This document shows positions 21,953 to 29,928 of a stretch of 52,511 nt of DNA, in pieces; the stretch's first letter is position 1; each line of letters opens with the position of its first letter. The notes below the pieces were generated by a model, which saw only the letters and a program-made list of their open reading frames with translations, did not search any database and was not told the DNA's origin. Source of the DNA: Clostridia bacterium (lineage in GTDB: Bacteria; Bacillota; Clostridia; Oscillospirales; CAG-272); contig JAFTYE010000010.1 in the NCBI GenBank assembly GCA_017464805.1, positions 139,047 to 191,557 of the forward strand, given 5' to 3'. The position numbers and the translations under genes are program-made.

Positions 21953-24616
21953 ATGAACCCCAAAGCTTACGAAATCATTGACAGCGTGGAAGCGCTGCAC
22001 GACGCGCTTGACCGTGTCAGAGAAGCCCAAAGGCTTTTTGCTACCTACACGCAGGAGCAGGTCGATCGCATCTTCCTTGCCGCCGCCACCGCCGCGGATA
22101 AGGCTAGAATTCCCCTTGCCAAGCTGGCTGTTGAGGAAACCGGCATGGGCATCGTGGAGGACAAGGTGATCAAAAATCATTATGCCGCCGAATATATCTA
22201 TAATGCCTACAAGGAAACCAAGACCTGCGGTGTGATCGAGGAGGATAAGGCCTACGGCATCAAAAAGATCGCAGAGCCGATCGGCGTGATCGCCGCGGTC
22301 ATTCCTACGACCAACCCCACGTCTACTGCGATCTTCAAGTGCCTGCTTGCCCTAAAAACGCGCAACGCCATCATCATCAGCCCCCACCCCCGCGCCAAGG
22401 GCGCGACTATCGCGGCGGCCAAGCTCGTTCTGGAGGCGGCGGTAGCGGCCGGTGCACCCGAGGGGATCATCGATTGGATCGATGTGCCCTCTCTCGAGCT
22501 GACGAACACGGTCATGAAGGAAGCAGATATCATTCTCGCTACCGGTGGCCCCGGTATGGTCAAGGCCGCCTATTCCAGTGGCAAGCCTGCCCTCGGCGTC
22601 GGTGCAGGGAACACCCCTGCCATCATCGACGATACAGCGGATGTTTTGCTCGCAGTCAACTCCATCATTCACTCCAAAACCTTCGATAACGGTATGATCT
22701 GTGCTTCCGAGCAGGCTGTCATCGTCCTTGAGAGTATCTATGATGCCGTGAAGGCCGAATTTGCAGCAAGAGGCTGCTATTTCCTTACACCCGACGAAAC
22801 CGAAAAGGTACGCAAGACCATCATCATCAACGGGGCTCTCAATGCCAAGATCGTTGGACAGAAGGCGTCCAAAATCGCTGAGCTTTCCGGTGTCACCGTT
22901 CCGGCGGGAACCAAGATCCTGATCGGCGAGGTCGAAAGCGTAGAGCTTTCCGAGGAATTTGCACACGAAAAGCTCTCTCCCGTGCTTGCCATGTACCGTG
23001 CAAAGAGCTTCGAGGAAGCCCTTGATAAAGCCGAGCAGCTTGTGGCCGACGGCGGCTACGGCCATACCTCCTCCGTATATCTCAACGCCGTCACCGAAAT
23101 GAAGAAGCTCGACAACTTTGCCGCGCGCATGAAAACCTGCCGCATTCTTGTCAATACCCCCTCCTCCCATGGCGGCATCGGCGATCTGTACAACTTTAAG
23201 CTTGCTCCCTCGCTGACCTTGGGCTGCGGCTCTTGGGGCGGAAACAGCGTTTCCGAGAATGTGGGCGTGAAGCATCTGCTGAATATCAAAACCGTCGCCG
23301 AGAGGAGAGAAAACATGCTTTGGTTCCGCACCCCCGAAAAGGTATACATCAAAAAGGGCTGTCTGCCTGTTGCGCTGGATGAGCTGCGGACCGTCCGCGG
23401 CGCGAAGCGTGCCTTCATCGTAACCGATACCTTCCTGTACCAGAACGGCTATACCAAACCGATCGCCGATAAGCTGGATGAAATGGGCATCGCCCACACC
23501 ACCTTCTTCAATGTACAGCCTGATCCTACCCTTGCCAATGCAACCGAGGGTGCTGCACAGATGAGAGCCTTTGCGCCCGACACCATCATCGCCCTTGGCG
23601 GCGGCTCGGCCATGGATGCTGCCAAGATCATGTGGGTGCTGTACGAGCATCCCGAAGCAGACTTCATGGATATGGCGATGCGCTTCATCGACATCCGTAA
23701 AAGGGTCTACACCTTCCCCAAAATGGGTGAAAAGGCATACTTCATCGCCATCCCGACCTCGGCCGGTACCGGCTCGGAGGTCACGCCCTTCGCGGTCATC
23801 ACCGATGAAAAGACCGGCGTGAAATACCCCCTCGCGGACTATGAGCTGATGCCCAACATGGCCATCATCGACACCGATTTCCATATGTCCGCACCTCGCG
23901 GCTTGACCGCCGCATCCGGCATCGACGCCGTTACCCACGCTGTGGAAGCCTACGCCGCCATGCTGGCAACCGACTACACGGACGGCCTTGCCCTGCGTGC
24001 CCTGAAGGTGATCTTTGAATACCTGCCTCGCGCGTATGATAACGGCGGGACCGACATTGAGGCCCGCGAAAAGATGGCCAATGCCGCCACCATGGCCGGT
24101 ATGGCCTTTGCCAACGCATTCCTCGGCGTATGCCACTCGATGGCGCACAAGCTTGGTGCCTTCCATCATCTGCCCCACGGCGTGGCCAACGCGCTGCTTA
24201 TCGAGGAGGTTCTGCGCTTCAACGCAAGCGAAGCACCGGCGAAGATGGGTACCTTCTCGCAGTACGATCATCCGCACACCCTTGCAAGATATGCCGAGAT
24301 CGCCGATTATCTCGGCATCAAGGGGAAAAACGACAGCGAGAAGCTTGAGGGGCTGATCAAAGCTATCAATGACCTCAAGGCCCGCGTTGGCATCAAGGCA
24401 ACCATTAGGGATTATGGTATCGACGAGCAGGATTTCCTTGCCCGTCTCGACGATATGGTGGAGCAGGCGTTCGACGATCAGTGCACGGGTGCCAACCCTC
24501 GCTACCCGCTGATGAGCGAGATCCGTCAGATGTATCTCAACGCCTACTACGGCAAGCATTTTACGGAGCAAGAGATGCCCGCAATCGTCCACGCCAAAAA
24601 GGGTAAAAAGGCATAA
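21953..24616 (+). CDS. adhE: Bifunctional acetaldehyde-CoA/alcohol dehydrogenase
   Basis: 887 residues, full AdhE length. The N-terminal half is a CoA-dependent aldehyde dehydrogenase: P-T-T-N-P-T-S-T, G-G-P-G-M-V near 202-206, and the catalytic C250 in G-M-I-C-A-S-E-Q. The C-terminal half, from about 455, is an iron-type alcohol dehydrogenase: G-G-G-S-A-M-D-A-A-K, G-T-G-S-E-V-T-P and H728-x3-H732-x9-H742. It turns acetyl-CoA to ethanol and regenerates NAD. It probably forms spirosome filaments, as the family does. AGGAGG precedes ATG. Likely repressed by Rex. The kinase-like gene follows by 17 bp. Confidence 0.97.
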   Translation: MNPKAYEIIDSVEALHDALDRVREAQRLFATYTQEQVDRIFLAAATAADKARIPLAKLAVEETGMGIVEDKVIKNHYAAEYIYNAYKETKTCGVIEEDKAYGIKKIAEPIGVIAAVIPTTNPTSTAIFKCLLALKTRNAIIISPHPRAKGATIAAAKLVLEAAVAAGAPEGIIDWIDVPSLELTNTVMKEADIILATGGPGMVKAAYSSGKPALGVGAGNTPAIIDDTADVLLAVNSIIHSKTFDNGMICASEQAVIVLESIYDAVKAEFAARGCYFLTPDETEKVRKTIIINGALNAKIVGQKASKIAELSGVTVPAGTKILIGEVESVELSEEFAHEKLSPVLAMYRAKSFEEALDKAEQLVADGGYGHTSSVYLNAVTEMKKLDNFAARMKTCRILVNTPSSHGGIGDLYNFKLAPSLTLGCGSWGGNSVSENVGVKHLLNIKTVAERRENMLWFRTPEKVYIKKGCLPVALDELRTVRGAKRAFIVTDTFLYQNGYTKPIADKLDEMGIAHTTFFNVQPDPTLANATEGAAQMRAFAPDTIIALGGGSAMDAAKIMWVLYEHPEADFMDMAMRFIDIRKRVYTFPKMGEKAYFIAIPTSAGTGSEVTPFAVITDEKTGVKYPLADYELMPNMAIIDTDFHMSAPRGLTAASGIDAVTHAVEAYAAMLATDYTDGLALRALKVIFEYLPRAYDNGGTDIEAREKMANAATMAGMAFANAFLGVCHSMAHKLGAFHHLPHGVANALLIEEVLRFNASEAPAKMGTFSQYDHPHTLARYAEIADYLGIKGKNDSEKLEGLIKAINDLKARVGIKATIRDYGIDEQDFLARLDDMVEQAFDDQCTGANPRYPLMSEIRQMYLNAYYGKHFTEQEMPAIVHAKKGKKA

Positions 24617-24633
24617 ACGGAAGGAGAACAGCC

Positions 24634-25383
24634 ATGAAACTGGATACCGTTATCGCAGTAAGAAGCAACAAGACCGTCCACCGCGACGGCGACCGCTGTA
24701 TCAAGCTCTTCAATTCGGAATTTTCCAAGGCAGACGTTCTGAATGAGGCGCTGAATCAAGCACGGATCGAGGAAACCGGTCTTCCCATTCCCAAGATCCT
24801 GGAGGTCACGACCTTTGAGGGAAGATGGGCCATCGTTTCTGAATTTATCGAGGGAAAGACGCTCGCACAGCTGATGGAGGAGAACCCCGAGAAAAAGCAG
24901 GAATATATCGAGCTGCTCGTGGATATCCAAATGCGCGTGCACGAAAAGACCTGCCCCCTGCTCAACAAGCTCAAGGACAAAATGAACCGCAAGATCTCGG
25001 CTACGGGTTTTGATGCCACCACGCGGTATGAGCTGCACACACGCCTCGAAGGCATGCCCAAGCATACCAAAGTGTGTCACGGCGACTTTAACCCTTCCAA
25101 CATCATCATCACCGCGGACGGGACGCCGTACATTCTGGACTGGTCGCACGCCACCCAGGGCAATGCTTCGGCCGATGTTGCCAGAACCTATCTCTTGTTC
25201 TGCTTGAACGGCGACGAGGATGGAGCGAAGCACTATCTGGACGTGTTCTGCAAGAAGAGCGATACCGCCAAGCAGTACGTACAAAAATGGATGCCCATCG
25301 TCGCCGCCTCGCAGTCGGTGAAGGGAAATGAAAAGGAGCGCGAGTTCCTTGCTTCTTGGGTTGACGTCGTGGATTACGAATAA
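24634..25383 (+). CDS. APH-fold phosphotransferase, substrate unknown
   Basis: 249 residues of the aminoglycoside/choline kinase-like fold. Seen are the catalytic loop H149-G-D151-F-N-P-S-N156 and the metal site L-D169-W. A hydrophobic V-S-E-F-I-E-G-K-T-L hinge lies around 70. The N-terminal lobe is short, with few Gly-rich residues. It follows adhE by 17 bp with its own GGAG ribosome site and ends at a strong terminator, so it is in the adhE transcript. Such genes often act on sugars, choline-like compounds or antibiotics; none can be chosen here. Confidence 0.85.
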   Translation: MKLDTVIAVRSNKTVHRDGDRCIKLFNSEFSKADVLNEALNQARIEETGLPIPKILEVTTFEGRWAIVSEFIEGKTLAQLMEENPEKKQEYIELLVDIQMRVHEKTCPLLNKLKDKMNRKISATGFDATTRYELHTRLEGMPKHTKVCHGDFNPSNIIITADGTPYILDWSHATQGNASADVARTYLLFCLNGDEDGAKHYLDVFCKKSDTAKQYVQKWMPIVAASQSVKGNEKEREFLASWVDVVDYE

Positions 25384-25394
25384 GCCATACAAAC

Positions 25395-25434
25395 AAAAAA
25401 CGCGGCAGAGCCACCGGCTCTCCCGCGTTTTTTT
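25395..25434. terminator. Bidirectional terminator after the kinase and oxidoreductase genes
   Basis: AAAAAACGCGG with AGAGCC pairs to GGCTCT with CCGCGTTTTTTT around a short loop, with an A-run on the left and a T-run on the right. Genes on both sides converge on it. Confidence 0.88.
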
Positions 25435-25440
25435 ATCCTG

Positions 25441-26463
25441 TTAATCAAAATTGTAGTTCGGCTTTGTGGGAATACCGGTCTTGGTGGACTCCACGATGGC
25501 AAGACAGGTGGCAACCGTCTTGGCCCCCTCCGTGGCAGTCATCAGGATCGGCTTGTTGTTCTCGATCGCATCCGCAAAAACGGCAAATTCCTTTTCCGCG
25601 TTGTGGTTGTTCACCTCGATCGGAATGATCTCGGCGGGCTTGATCACCTTGTTGTTCTCATCCACGTGGAAGACGGTCATCTGCTCGCTCTTGTTGTCGC
25701 AGATGATGGTGCCCTTCGTGCCGTACAGGCAGGTACGCATCGTGTAATCGCGCTTACAGCCCGTGGAGGCAAACACCTTGCCGATTACACCGTCAGGGAA
25801 CTTCATAACAGCAACGGCCGCATCGTCGTATTCGACCATGGGCAGCAGCTTGTGGGAGCCGTATCCGAAGACCTCCTCGGGGTCGCCCGCGATCCAGCGG
25901 AGCAGATCGACGGCGTGGCAGCCGCCGCCGACCATGCCGTGGCGGCGGGGATCAAGACGCCATGCGCCGTGGGGATCCTGCATGATTTCCATGTAATCGT
26001 GTGCATACTCGGACTCCACGAAGTACAGCTCGCCGATCACGCCCGACTCCACCAGCTCCTTTGCTTTTACAAAGGCAGGGGTGAAACGGCAGATCTGCCC
26101 GACCATAAAGCGGTTTTTTGCCTTCCTTTCGGCCGCGATGATCGCGCACAGATCCTCACGTGTCAGGGCAAGGGGCTTCTCACACATCACATGCTTGCCT
26201 TTTGCAAGAAATTCCTCTACCATCTCGCGGTGAAGCTGGTCGGGGGTCACGACCAGAACCACGTCGATCTCGGGATTGTTCGCAACATCGTGCCAGTTCA
26301 AATACCGCTTTTCCTCGGGAATATTAAAGAGCTCGCCAACCTCCTTCAGACGACCCGGATGTGAGTCGCAGATCGCGCCGATCTCCGCGCCGTATTTCTG
26401 AAGTCCCTTGAGGTGCGTGCGGCCCATCTGCACGCCGATCACGCCAACAACGAGTTTTTTCAT
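25441..26463 (-). CDS. Gfo/Idh/MocA-family oxidoreductase
   Basis: 340 residues from ATG 26463, which has AGGAGG upstream; an in-frame codon at 26481 lies before that site. The N-terminal Rossmann fold starts V-V-G-V-I-G-V-Q-M-G-R. The family motif is C-E-K-P-L-A-L, with the catalytic Lys. The C-terminal domain has G-G-G-C-H-A-V-D-L-L-R-W, with the catalytic Asp/His. Members oxidise or isomerise inositols and sugars with NAD(P). The divergent AraC gene is the likely regulator. Confidence 0.92.
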   Translation of the reverse strand: MKKLVVGVIGVQMGRTHLKGLQKYGAEIGAICDSHPGRLKEVGELFNIPEEKRYLNWHDVANNPEIDVVLVVTPDQLHREMVEEFLAKGKHVMCEKPLALTREDLCAIIAAERKAKNRFMVGQICRFTPAFVKAKELVESGVIGELYFVESEYAHDYMEIMQDPHGAWRLDPRRHGMVGGGCHAVDLLRWIAGDPEEVFGYGSHKLLPMVEYDDAAVAVMKFPDGVIGKVFASTGCKRDYTMRTCLYGTKGTIICDNKSEQMTVFHVDENNKVIKPAEIIPIEVNNHNAEKEFAVFADAIENNKPILMTATEGAKTVATCLAIVESTKTGIPTKPNYNFD

Positions 26464-26481
26464 AAGTATCTCCTCCTGCAC

Positions 26482-26509
26482 TTGAAAAAATGTTTTTTGG
26501 TGGTATAAT
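26482..26509 (+). promoter_or_regulatory. Promoter of the AraC gene
   Basis: TTGAAA (26482-26487), 16 bp, TATAAT (26504-26509), with TGG before the -10. It reads toward the oppositely oriented promoter at 26533-26561. Confidence 0.72.
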
Positions 26510-26532
26510 GAAATAAGGGGAACACTATTCTC

Positions 26533-26561
26533 ATTATAGCAACTTCCGCTCTGCTTTTCAA
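26533..26561 (-). promoter_or_regulatory. Promoter of the Gfo/Idh gene
   Basis: On the minus strand: TTGAAA, 17 bp, TATAAT, with TGC before the -10. The transcript runs through the AraC promoter. Confidence 0.75.
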
Positions 26562-26608
26562 TATGCTTGTGTTTGCTAAAATCGTCATTTTGTTGGGAAG
26601 GAAAGCTT

Positions 26609-27400
26609 ATGCTTTACGAAAGAATACCCTCGCACCGCGAGGAGCCGACTCTCTATTTCTGTGGTCGGGATGAAAACCTGAAGGCAGGTACCCGTTACGG
26701 CCCCGTTATCCGCGATGCCTACGTTGTTGAATGTTGTACGGGCGGCGAGGGTGGCGTGATCATCAACGGTAAGGAATATAGCGTGCGGGCAGGGGATTGC
26801 TATTTCCTGATGCCCAACGACGTGATCACCCATTTGTCGGGCGAGGGCGAGACCCGTCGCGGCGTCTGGTGTACCGTGGACGGATTGCAGGTCGGTCGCG
26901 CTTTGGCCGAGGTAGGTATTACGACAGAAAGTCCCTTCGCGCCCCCGGAACTGTTTGAAAAGATCAAGGAGCAGGTCGAGCGCATGCTCACCTGGAAGGG
27001 GAACGAAAGCATCGGTGCGGATTACCATCGCACCGCCATCATTTATAACATTCTCGGCATCCTGCTGGAAAGTAAAAAGCGAAGCGACGGAGAGAGCCTG
27101 ATCGCCAAGGCCATCGGCATCATGGAATGTGATTATCCCACCGAGCTTTCGGTTTCTCGCCTCGCCGCCGAGGTGGGGCTTGAGCGTAGCTACTTCTCGG
27201 TGCTCTTCAAAAAGCATACAGGCCGGTCTCCGCACAGTTATCTGAATCAGCTCCGCATCAAAAAGGCCTGCGTGCTGATGAAGGAATACGACTACTCGGT
27301 GTCTGAGGTCGCAGAGCAGGTAGGACTGGAGTCCACCAACTTCGCCCGCATTTTCAAGCGCGAGATCGGCAAGACCCCGCGCGAGTATCTTAAGGTGTAA
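26609..27400 (+). CDS. AraC-family transcriptional regulator with cupin-like sensor
   Basis: 263 residues from ATG 26609, preceded by GGAAGGAAAG. The N-terminal half is a cupin-like fold (G-E-G-G-V-I-I-N-G-K-E-Y, then G-D-C-Y-F-L-M-P). The C-terminal 95 residues carry two helix-turn-helix motifs: S-V-S-R-L-A-A-E-V-G-L-E-R-S-Y-F-S and V-S-E-V-A-E-Q-V-G-L-E-S-T-N-F-A, with T-P-R-E-Y-L at the end. This layout is typical of sugar-responsive activators. It is divergent from the Gfo/Idh gene and very likely controls it. Confidence 0.9.
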   Translation: MLYERIPSHREEPTLYFCGRDENLKAGTRYGPVIRDAYVVECCTGGEGGVIINGKEYSVRAGDCYFLMPNDVITHLSGEGETRRGVWCTVDGLQVGRALAEVGITTESPFAPPELFEKIKEQVERMLTWKGNESIGADYHRTAIIYNILGILLESKKRSDGESLIAKAIGIMECDYPTELSVSRLAAEVGLERSYFSVLFKKHTGRSPHSYLNQLRIKKACVLMKEYDYSVSEVAEQVGLESTNFARIFKREIGKTPREYLKV

Positions 27401-27405
27401 TAAGG

Positions 27406-27443
27406 AAAAAAAGAACACCGCCCGTAGGCGGTGTTCTTTTTTT
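27406..27443. terminator. Bidirectional terminator between the AraC gene and rplA
   Basis: AAAAAAAGAACACCGCC pairs with GGCGGTGTTCTTTTTTT around a 4-base loop. Confidence 0.9.
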
Positions 27444-27445
27444 CA

Positions 27446-28135
27446 TCAACCAAGCTTCGTGTAGTTGATCTTGATGCCGGGGCCCATCGTGGATGCGATC
27501 ACGCAACTCTTGATGTACTGGCCCTTCGCAGCAGCCGGCTTTGCCTTGATAACGGCGGAAACCAGAGCGTTGAAGTTCTCGGCGATCTTGTCTGCACCAA
27601 AGGAAGCCTTACCGATGGGGCAGTGGATGATGTTGGTCTTGTCCAGACGGTACTCGATCTTACCTGCCTTGGCCTCACGAACGGCACGGCCAACATCGGG
27701 GGTAACGGTACCTGCCTTCGGGTTAGGCATCAGACCCTTAGGACCAAGCACCTTACCCAGACGGCCGATCACGCCCATCATGTCGGGGGTAGCGATAACC
27801 ACGTCGAAATCGAACCAGCCGCCCTGGATCTTGGCAACCAGATCCTCAGCACCTACGAAATCAGAGCCTGCCTCCTCGGCTGCCTTGGCGTTGTCGCCGC
27901 GAGCAAACACGAGGGTGCGAACGGTCTTACCGGTGCCGTTCGGGAGAACGATAGCACCGCGGACCTGCTGGTCAGCGTGACGGGAGTCAACGCCAAGACG
28001 GATGTGAAGCTCAATGGTCTCGTCAAACTTTGCCTTTGCGGTCTGGCAAACCAGAGCAACCGCCTCGGCGGGATCATACATCTTTGCCTTCTCAATAAGA
28101 GCGGCACTCTCTTTATACTTTTTACCCATATTCAT
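27446..28135 (-). CDS. rplA: 50S ribosomal protein L1
   Basis: 229 residues. It starts M-N-M-G-K-K-Y-K-E and has the L1 signatures [20 protein letters not shown] and N-F-N-A-L, with the final T-M-G-P-G-I-K-I. L1 binds helices 76-78 of 23S rRNA at the L1 stalk and, in many bacteria, represses its own operon by binding a look-alike on the mRNA. Such a look-alike is present before rplK here. The gap to rplK is 19 bp. Confidence 0.97.
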   Translation of the reverse strand: MNMGKKYKESAALIEKAKMYDPAEAVALVCQTAKAKFDETIELHIRLGVDSRHADQQVRGAIVLPNGTGKTVRTLVFARGDNAKAAEEAGSDFVGAEDLVAKIQGGWFDFDVVIATPDMMGVIGRLGKVLGPKGLMPNPKAGTVTPDVGRAVREAKAGKIEYRLDKTNIIHCPIGKASFGADKIAENFNALVSAVIKAKPAAAKGQYIKSCVIASTMGPGIKINYTKLG

Positions 28136-28154
28136 CGTAAACTACCTCCTTGCC

Positions 28155-28580
28155 TTACTCTTCTACCGTGATACCCATGCTGCGCGCGGTGCCGGCAACC
28201 ATGCTCATGGCAGCCTCGATGGAACCTGCGTTCAGGTCGGGCATCTTCGTTTCGGCGATCTTGCGAACCTGATCCTTGGTCAGGGAAGCGACCTTGGTCT
28301 TGTTCGGTGCAGCGGATGCGGTCTCGATGCCGCAGGCCTTCTTGATCAGAACGGCGGCAGGGGGAGTCTTGGTGATGAACGTAAAGGTGCGGTCAGCAAA
28401 AACCGTGATGACAACGGGGATGATCAGACCGATGTCGTTCTTGGTTCTCTCGTTGAATTCCTTGGTGAAGTTCGGGATGGACACACCGTACTGACCGAGT
28501 GCAGGACCTACCGGGGGTTGGGGAGTTGCTTTGCCGGCGGGAAGCTGCAGCTTGATATAACCCATAATCTTTTTAGCCAT
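28155..28580 (-). CDS. rplK: 50S ribosomal protein L11
   Basis: 141 residues, standard length. It has the N-terminal [23 protein letters not shown]-style block (prolines of the domain-1 linker), [12 protein letters not shown], and the C-terminal RNA-binding [10 protein letters not shown]11 forms the GTPase-associated centre. GGAGG sits 10 bases before ATG, and the L1-like RNA element ends 3 bases before that site. Confidence 0.97.
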   Translation of the reverse strand: MAKKIMGYIKLQLPAGKATPQPPVGPALGQYGVSIPNFTKEFNERTKNDIGLIIPVVITVFADRTFTFITKTPPAAVLIKKACGIETASAAPNKTKVASLTKDQVRKIAETKMPDLNAGSIEAAMSMVAGTARSMGITVEE

Positions 28581-28597
28581 AACATTTTACCTCCAGA

Positions 28598-28642
28598 TGT
28601 GGTACATGATACGGGAGAATGAAATATTTTCTCCCTCCCACA
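28598..28642 (-). promoter_or_regulatory. L1-binding mRNA element that mimics 23S rRNA helix 76
   Basis: On the minus strand the 45-base element has an outer helix TGTGG/CCACA, then an asymmetric internal loop (GA on the left, ten bases GTATCATGTA on the right), then GGGAG/CTCCC and a 13-base loop. The rRNA site has the same plan: GUGG-GA-GG... on one side and a long loop ending in UACCAC on the other. It lies just before the rplK ribosome site, as in the E. coli L11 operon. Two further small hairpins (28651-28670 and 28673-28687) lie between it and nusG, without T-runs. Confidence 0.82.
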
Positions 28643-28705
28643 GAGTGCCCTTCCTGGTGGGGAAGGGGATGAGCCGAATCGGCTCGGGCAAACGCGGCGC
28701 TACCG

Positions 28706-29248
28706 TCAATTTGCCTGTTTGATATCCTTCGCTTCGACGATGATCGGGATATCGCGCTTTCCGGTCGAGGCAAGCACGGTAACCTGCTTTTTGTCCTCGG
28801 AAATCTCCGTGACGGTACCGTTATAACCCTCAAACATACCGGAAATGATGGATACGGCATCGCCCACGTTGAAGCCAAGCTCTTCCTTGCGGCTTTCCAC
28901 GTGCAATGCCTCTACCTCCGCCTCCGTCAGCGGAACGGGCTTGGACCCGGGTCCTACAAAACCGGTTACGCCGGTGATGTTGCGGACGACATGCCAGCTC
29001 TCGTCGGTCATCGTCATCTTGACAAGAACGTAGCTGGGGAACACCTTGGTTTCGACCTCTTTTACAACGCCCTTGTCGTTTGTGACCTGGGTGATCTCCA
29101 CGGGGACCTGAACGTCGTAGATCAAATGGCCGAGGCCGCGGTTTTCCACGATGCGCTCGATACTGCTTTTTACTTTGTTTTCATAACCGGAATACGTGTG
29201 TGCGACATACCATCTGGGACCTAAGTTCATCTGATCGATATCACTCAT
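28706..29248 (-). CDS. nusG: Transcription antitermination/pausing factor NusG
   Basis: 180 residues. The NGN domain reads R-W-Y-V-A-H-T-Y-S-G-Y-E-N-K-V and contains V-F-P-S-Y-V-L-V-K-M, then V-R-N-I-T-G-V-T-G-F-V-G. The KOW domain is V-G-D-A-V-S-I-I-S-G-M-F-E-G-Y-N-G. It binds RNA polymerase and links it to Rho, pausing and the ribosome. Standard place between secE and rplK; secE ends 12 bp before. Confidence 0.97.
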   Translation of the reverse strand: MSDIDQMNLGPRWYVAHTYSGYENKVKSSIERIVENRGLGHLIYDVQVPVEITQVTNDKGVVKEVETKVFPSYVLVKMTMTDESWHVVRNITGVTGFVGPGSKPVPLTEAEVEALHVESRKEELGFNVGDAVSIISGMFEGYNGTVTEISEDKKQVTVLASTGKRDIPIIVEAKDIKQAN

Positions 29249-29260
29249 GATCGTACGTCC

Positions 29261-29494
29261 TTACACAAGTCTGCCCAGCGCCTGAATTGCGTTGGAAAAA
29301 CCGAAGTCAAGCAAACCGATGACAACGCTGATGATCACGGCTGCGGCAACTACCAACAGCGTGTTCTTGCGAACGTCCGAGCCGGACATCCACACGACCT
29401 TCTTCGCTTCGCTGGCGAAATCGCGCCAGAATCTGGCAATGCCACCGAACATGCGACGGAAAAAGCCGGGTTTCTTTTCAGTATTTTCTGCCAT
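29261..29494 (-). CDS. secE: Preprotein translocase subunit SecE
   Basis: 77 residues from ATG 29494, with GAGAGG ahead; an in-frame codon at 29509 is upstream of that site. The body has an amphipathic region W-R-D-F-A-S-E-A-K-K-V-V-W and one membrane helix (L-L-V-V-A-A-A-V-I-I-S-V-V-I-G), the typical short Gram-positive SecE. It stabilises SecY in the translocon. It sits between rpmG and nusG. Confidence 0.95.
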   Translation of the reverse strand: MAENTEKKPGFFRRMFGGIARFWRDFASEAKKVVWMSGSDVRKNTLLVVAAAVIISVVIGLLDFGFSNAIQALGRLV

Positions 29495-29536
29495 TGTGCA
29501 ACCTCTCAAAAATAGATTTGGGATTCCCGCGGGGAA

Positions 29537-29704
29537 TTACTTGGTTTCCTTGTGCAGGGTGTGTTTGCGGCAAAAACGGCAAAACTTGTTCTGTTCGATT
29601 CTGTCCGGATCGTTTTTCTTGTTCTTTTCCGTGTCGTAATTTCTTTGCTTGCATTCACTGCACGCCAGGGTAATTTTGACTCTTGCGTCATTTTTCTTAG
29701 CCAT
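29537..29704 (-). CDS. rpmG: 50S ribosomal protein L33
   Basis: 55 residues; short, but clear. It starts [18 protein letters not shown] and ends [15 protein letters not shown]. The four Cys (two C-x2-C pairs) are the zinc-binding type of L33, which can be replaced by a Cys-free paralogue under zinc limitation. TAGGAGG lies 11 bases before ATG. First gene of the rpmG-secE-nusG-rplK-rplA unit. Confidence 0.96.
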   Translation of the reverse strand: MAKKNDARVKITLACSECKQRNYDTEKNKKNDPDRIEQNKFCRFCRKHTLHKETK

Positions 29705-29848
29705 AAGTTCGGCACCTCCTATTCAGAATTGGGGCGAGAGCCCCTTGTGAGCCACGCCATTGGCGCGGCGTGTACCTCCCTCGTGTCGGGTCGCCGTGCT
29801 CGTCCGTCCCAGTGAAAGAGCACAACAAAAATACCTCCCAACAGAGGT
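29705..29848 (-). promoter_or_regulatory. Structured 5' leader of rpmG-secE-nusG
   Basis: About 144 transcribed bases precede rpmG. On the minus strand they form a hairpin TACCTC/GGGAGGTA near the start, GTGCTC/GAGCAC around a 16-base loop, and GGGGC/GCCCC near the ribosome site. GGAGGT occurs three times, the last being the rpmG ribosome site. No T-run and no small ORF with a good start is seen. I do not recognise it as a named leader. Confidence 0.5.
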
Positions 29849-29854
29849 AAGGAC

Positions 29855-29883
29855 AGTATACCACAAGCCTAACCGTTTGTCAA
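29855..29883 (-). promoter_or_regulatory. Promoter of rpmG-secE-nusG-rplK-rplA
   Basis: On the minus strand: perfect TTGACA, 17 bp, TATACT, with TGG before the -10, in the gap after ruvB. Confidence 0.9.
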
Positions 29884-29928
29884 GAGATTTTTTCAATATA
29901 TAGTATATTTTTTCAAAAAAACCGAAAA

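Noticed and set aside
22352-24592. 746-codon open frame antisense to adhE
   Set aside because: The plus strand holds a clear full-length AdhE; the antisense product has no recognisable motif.
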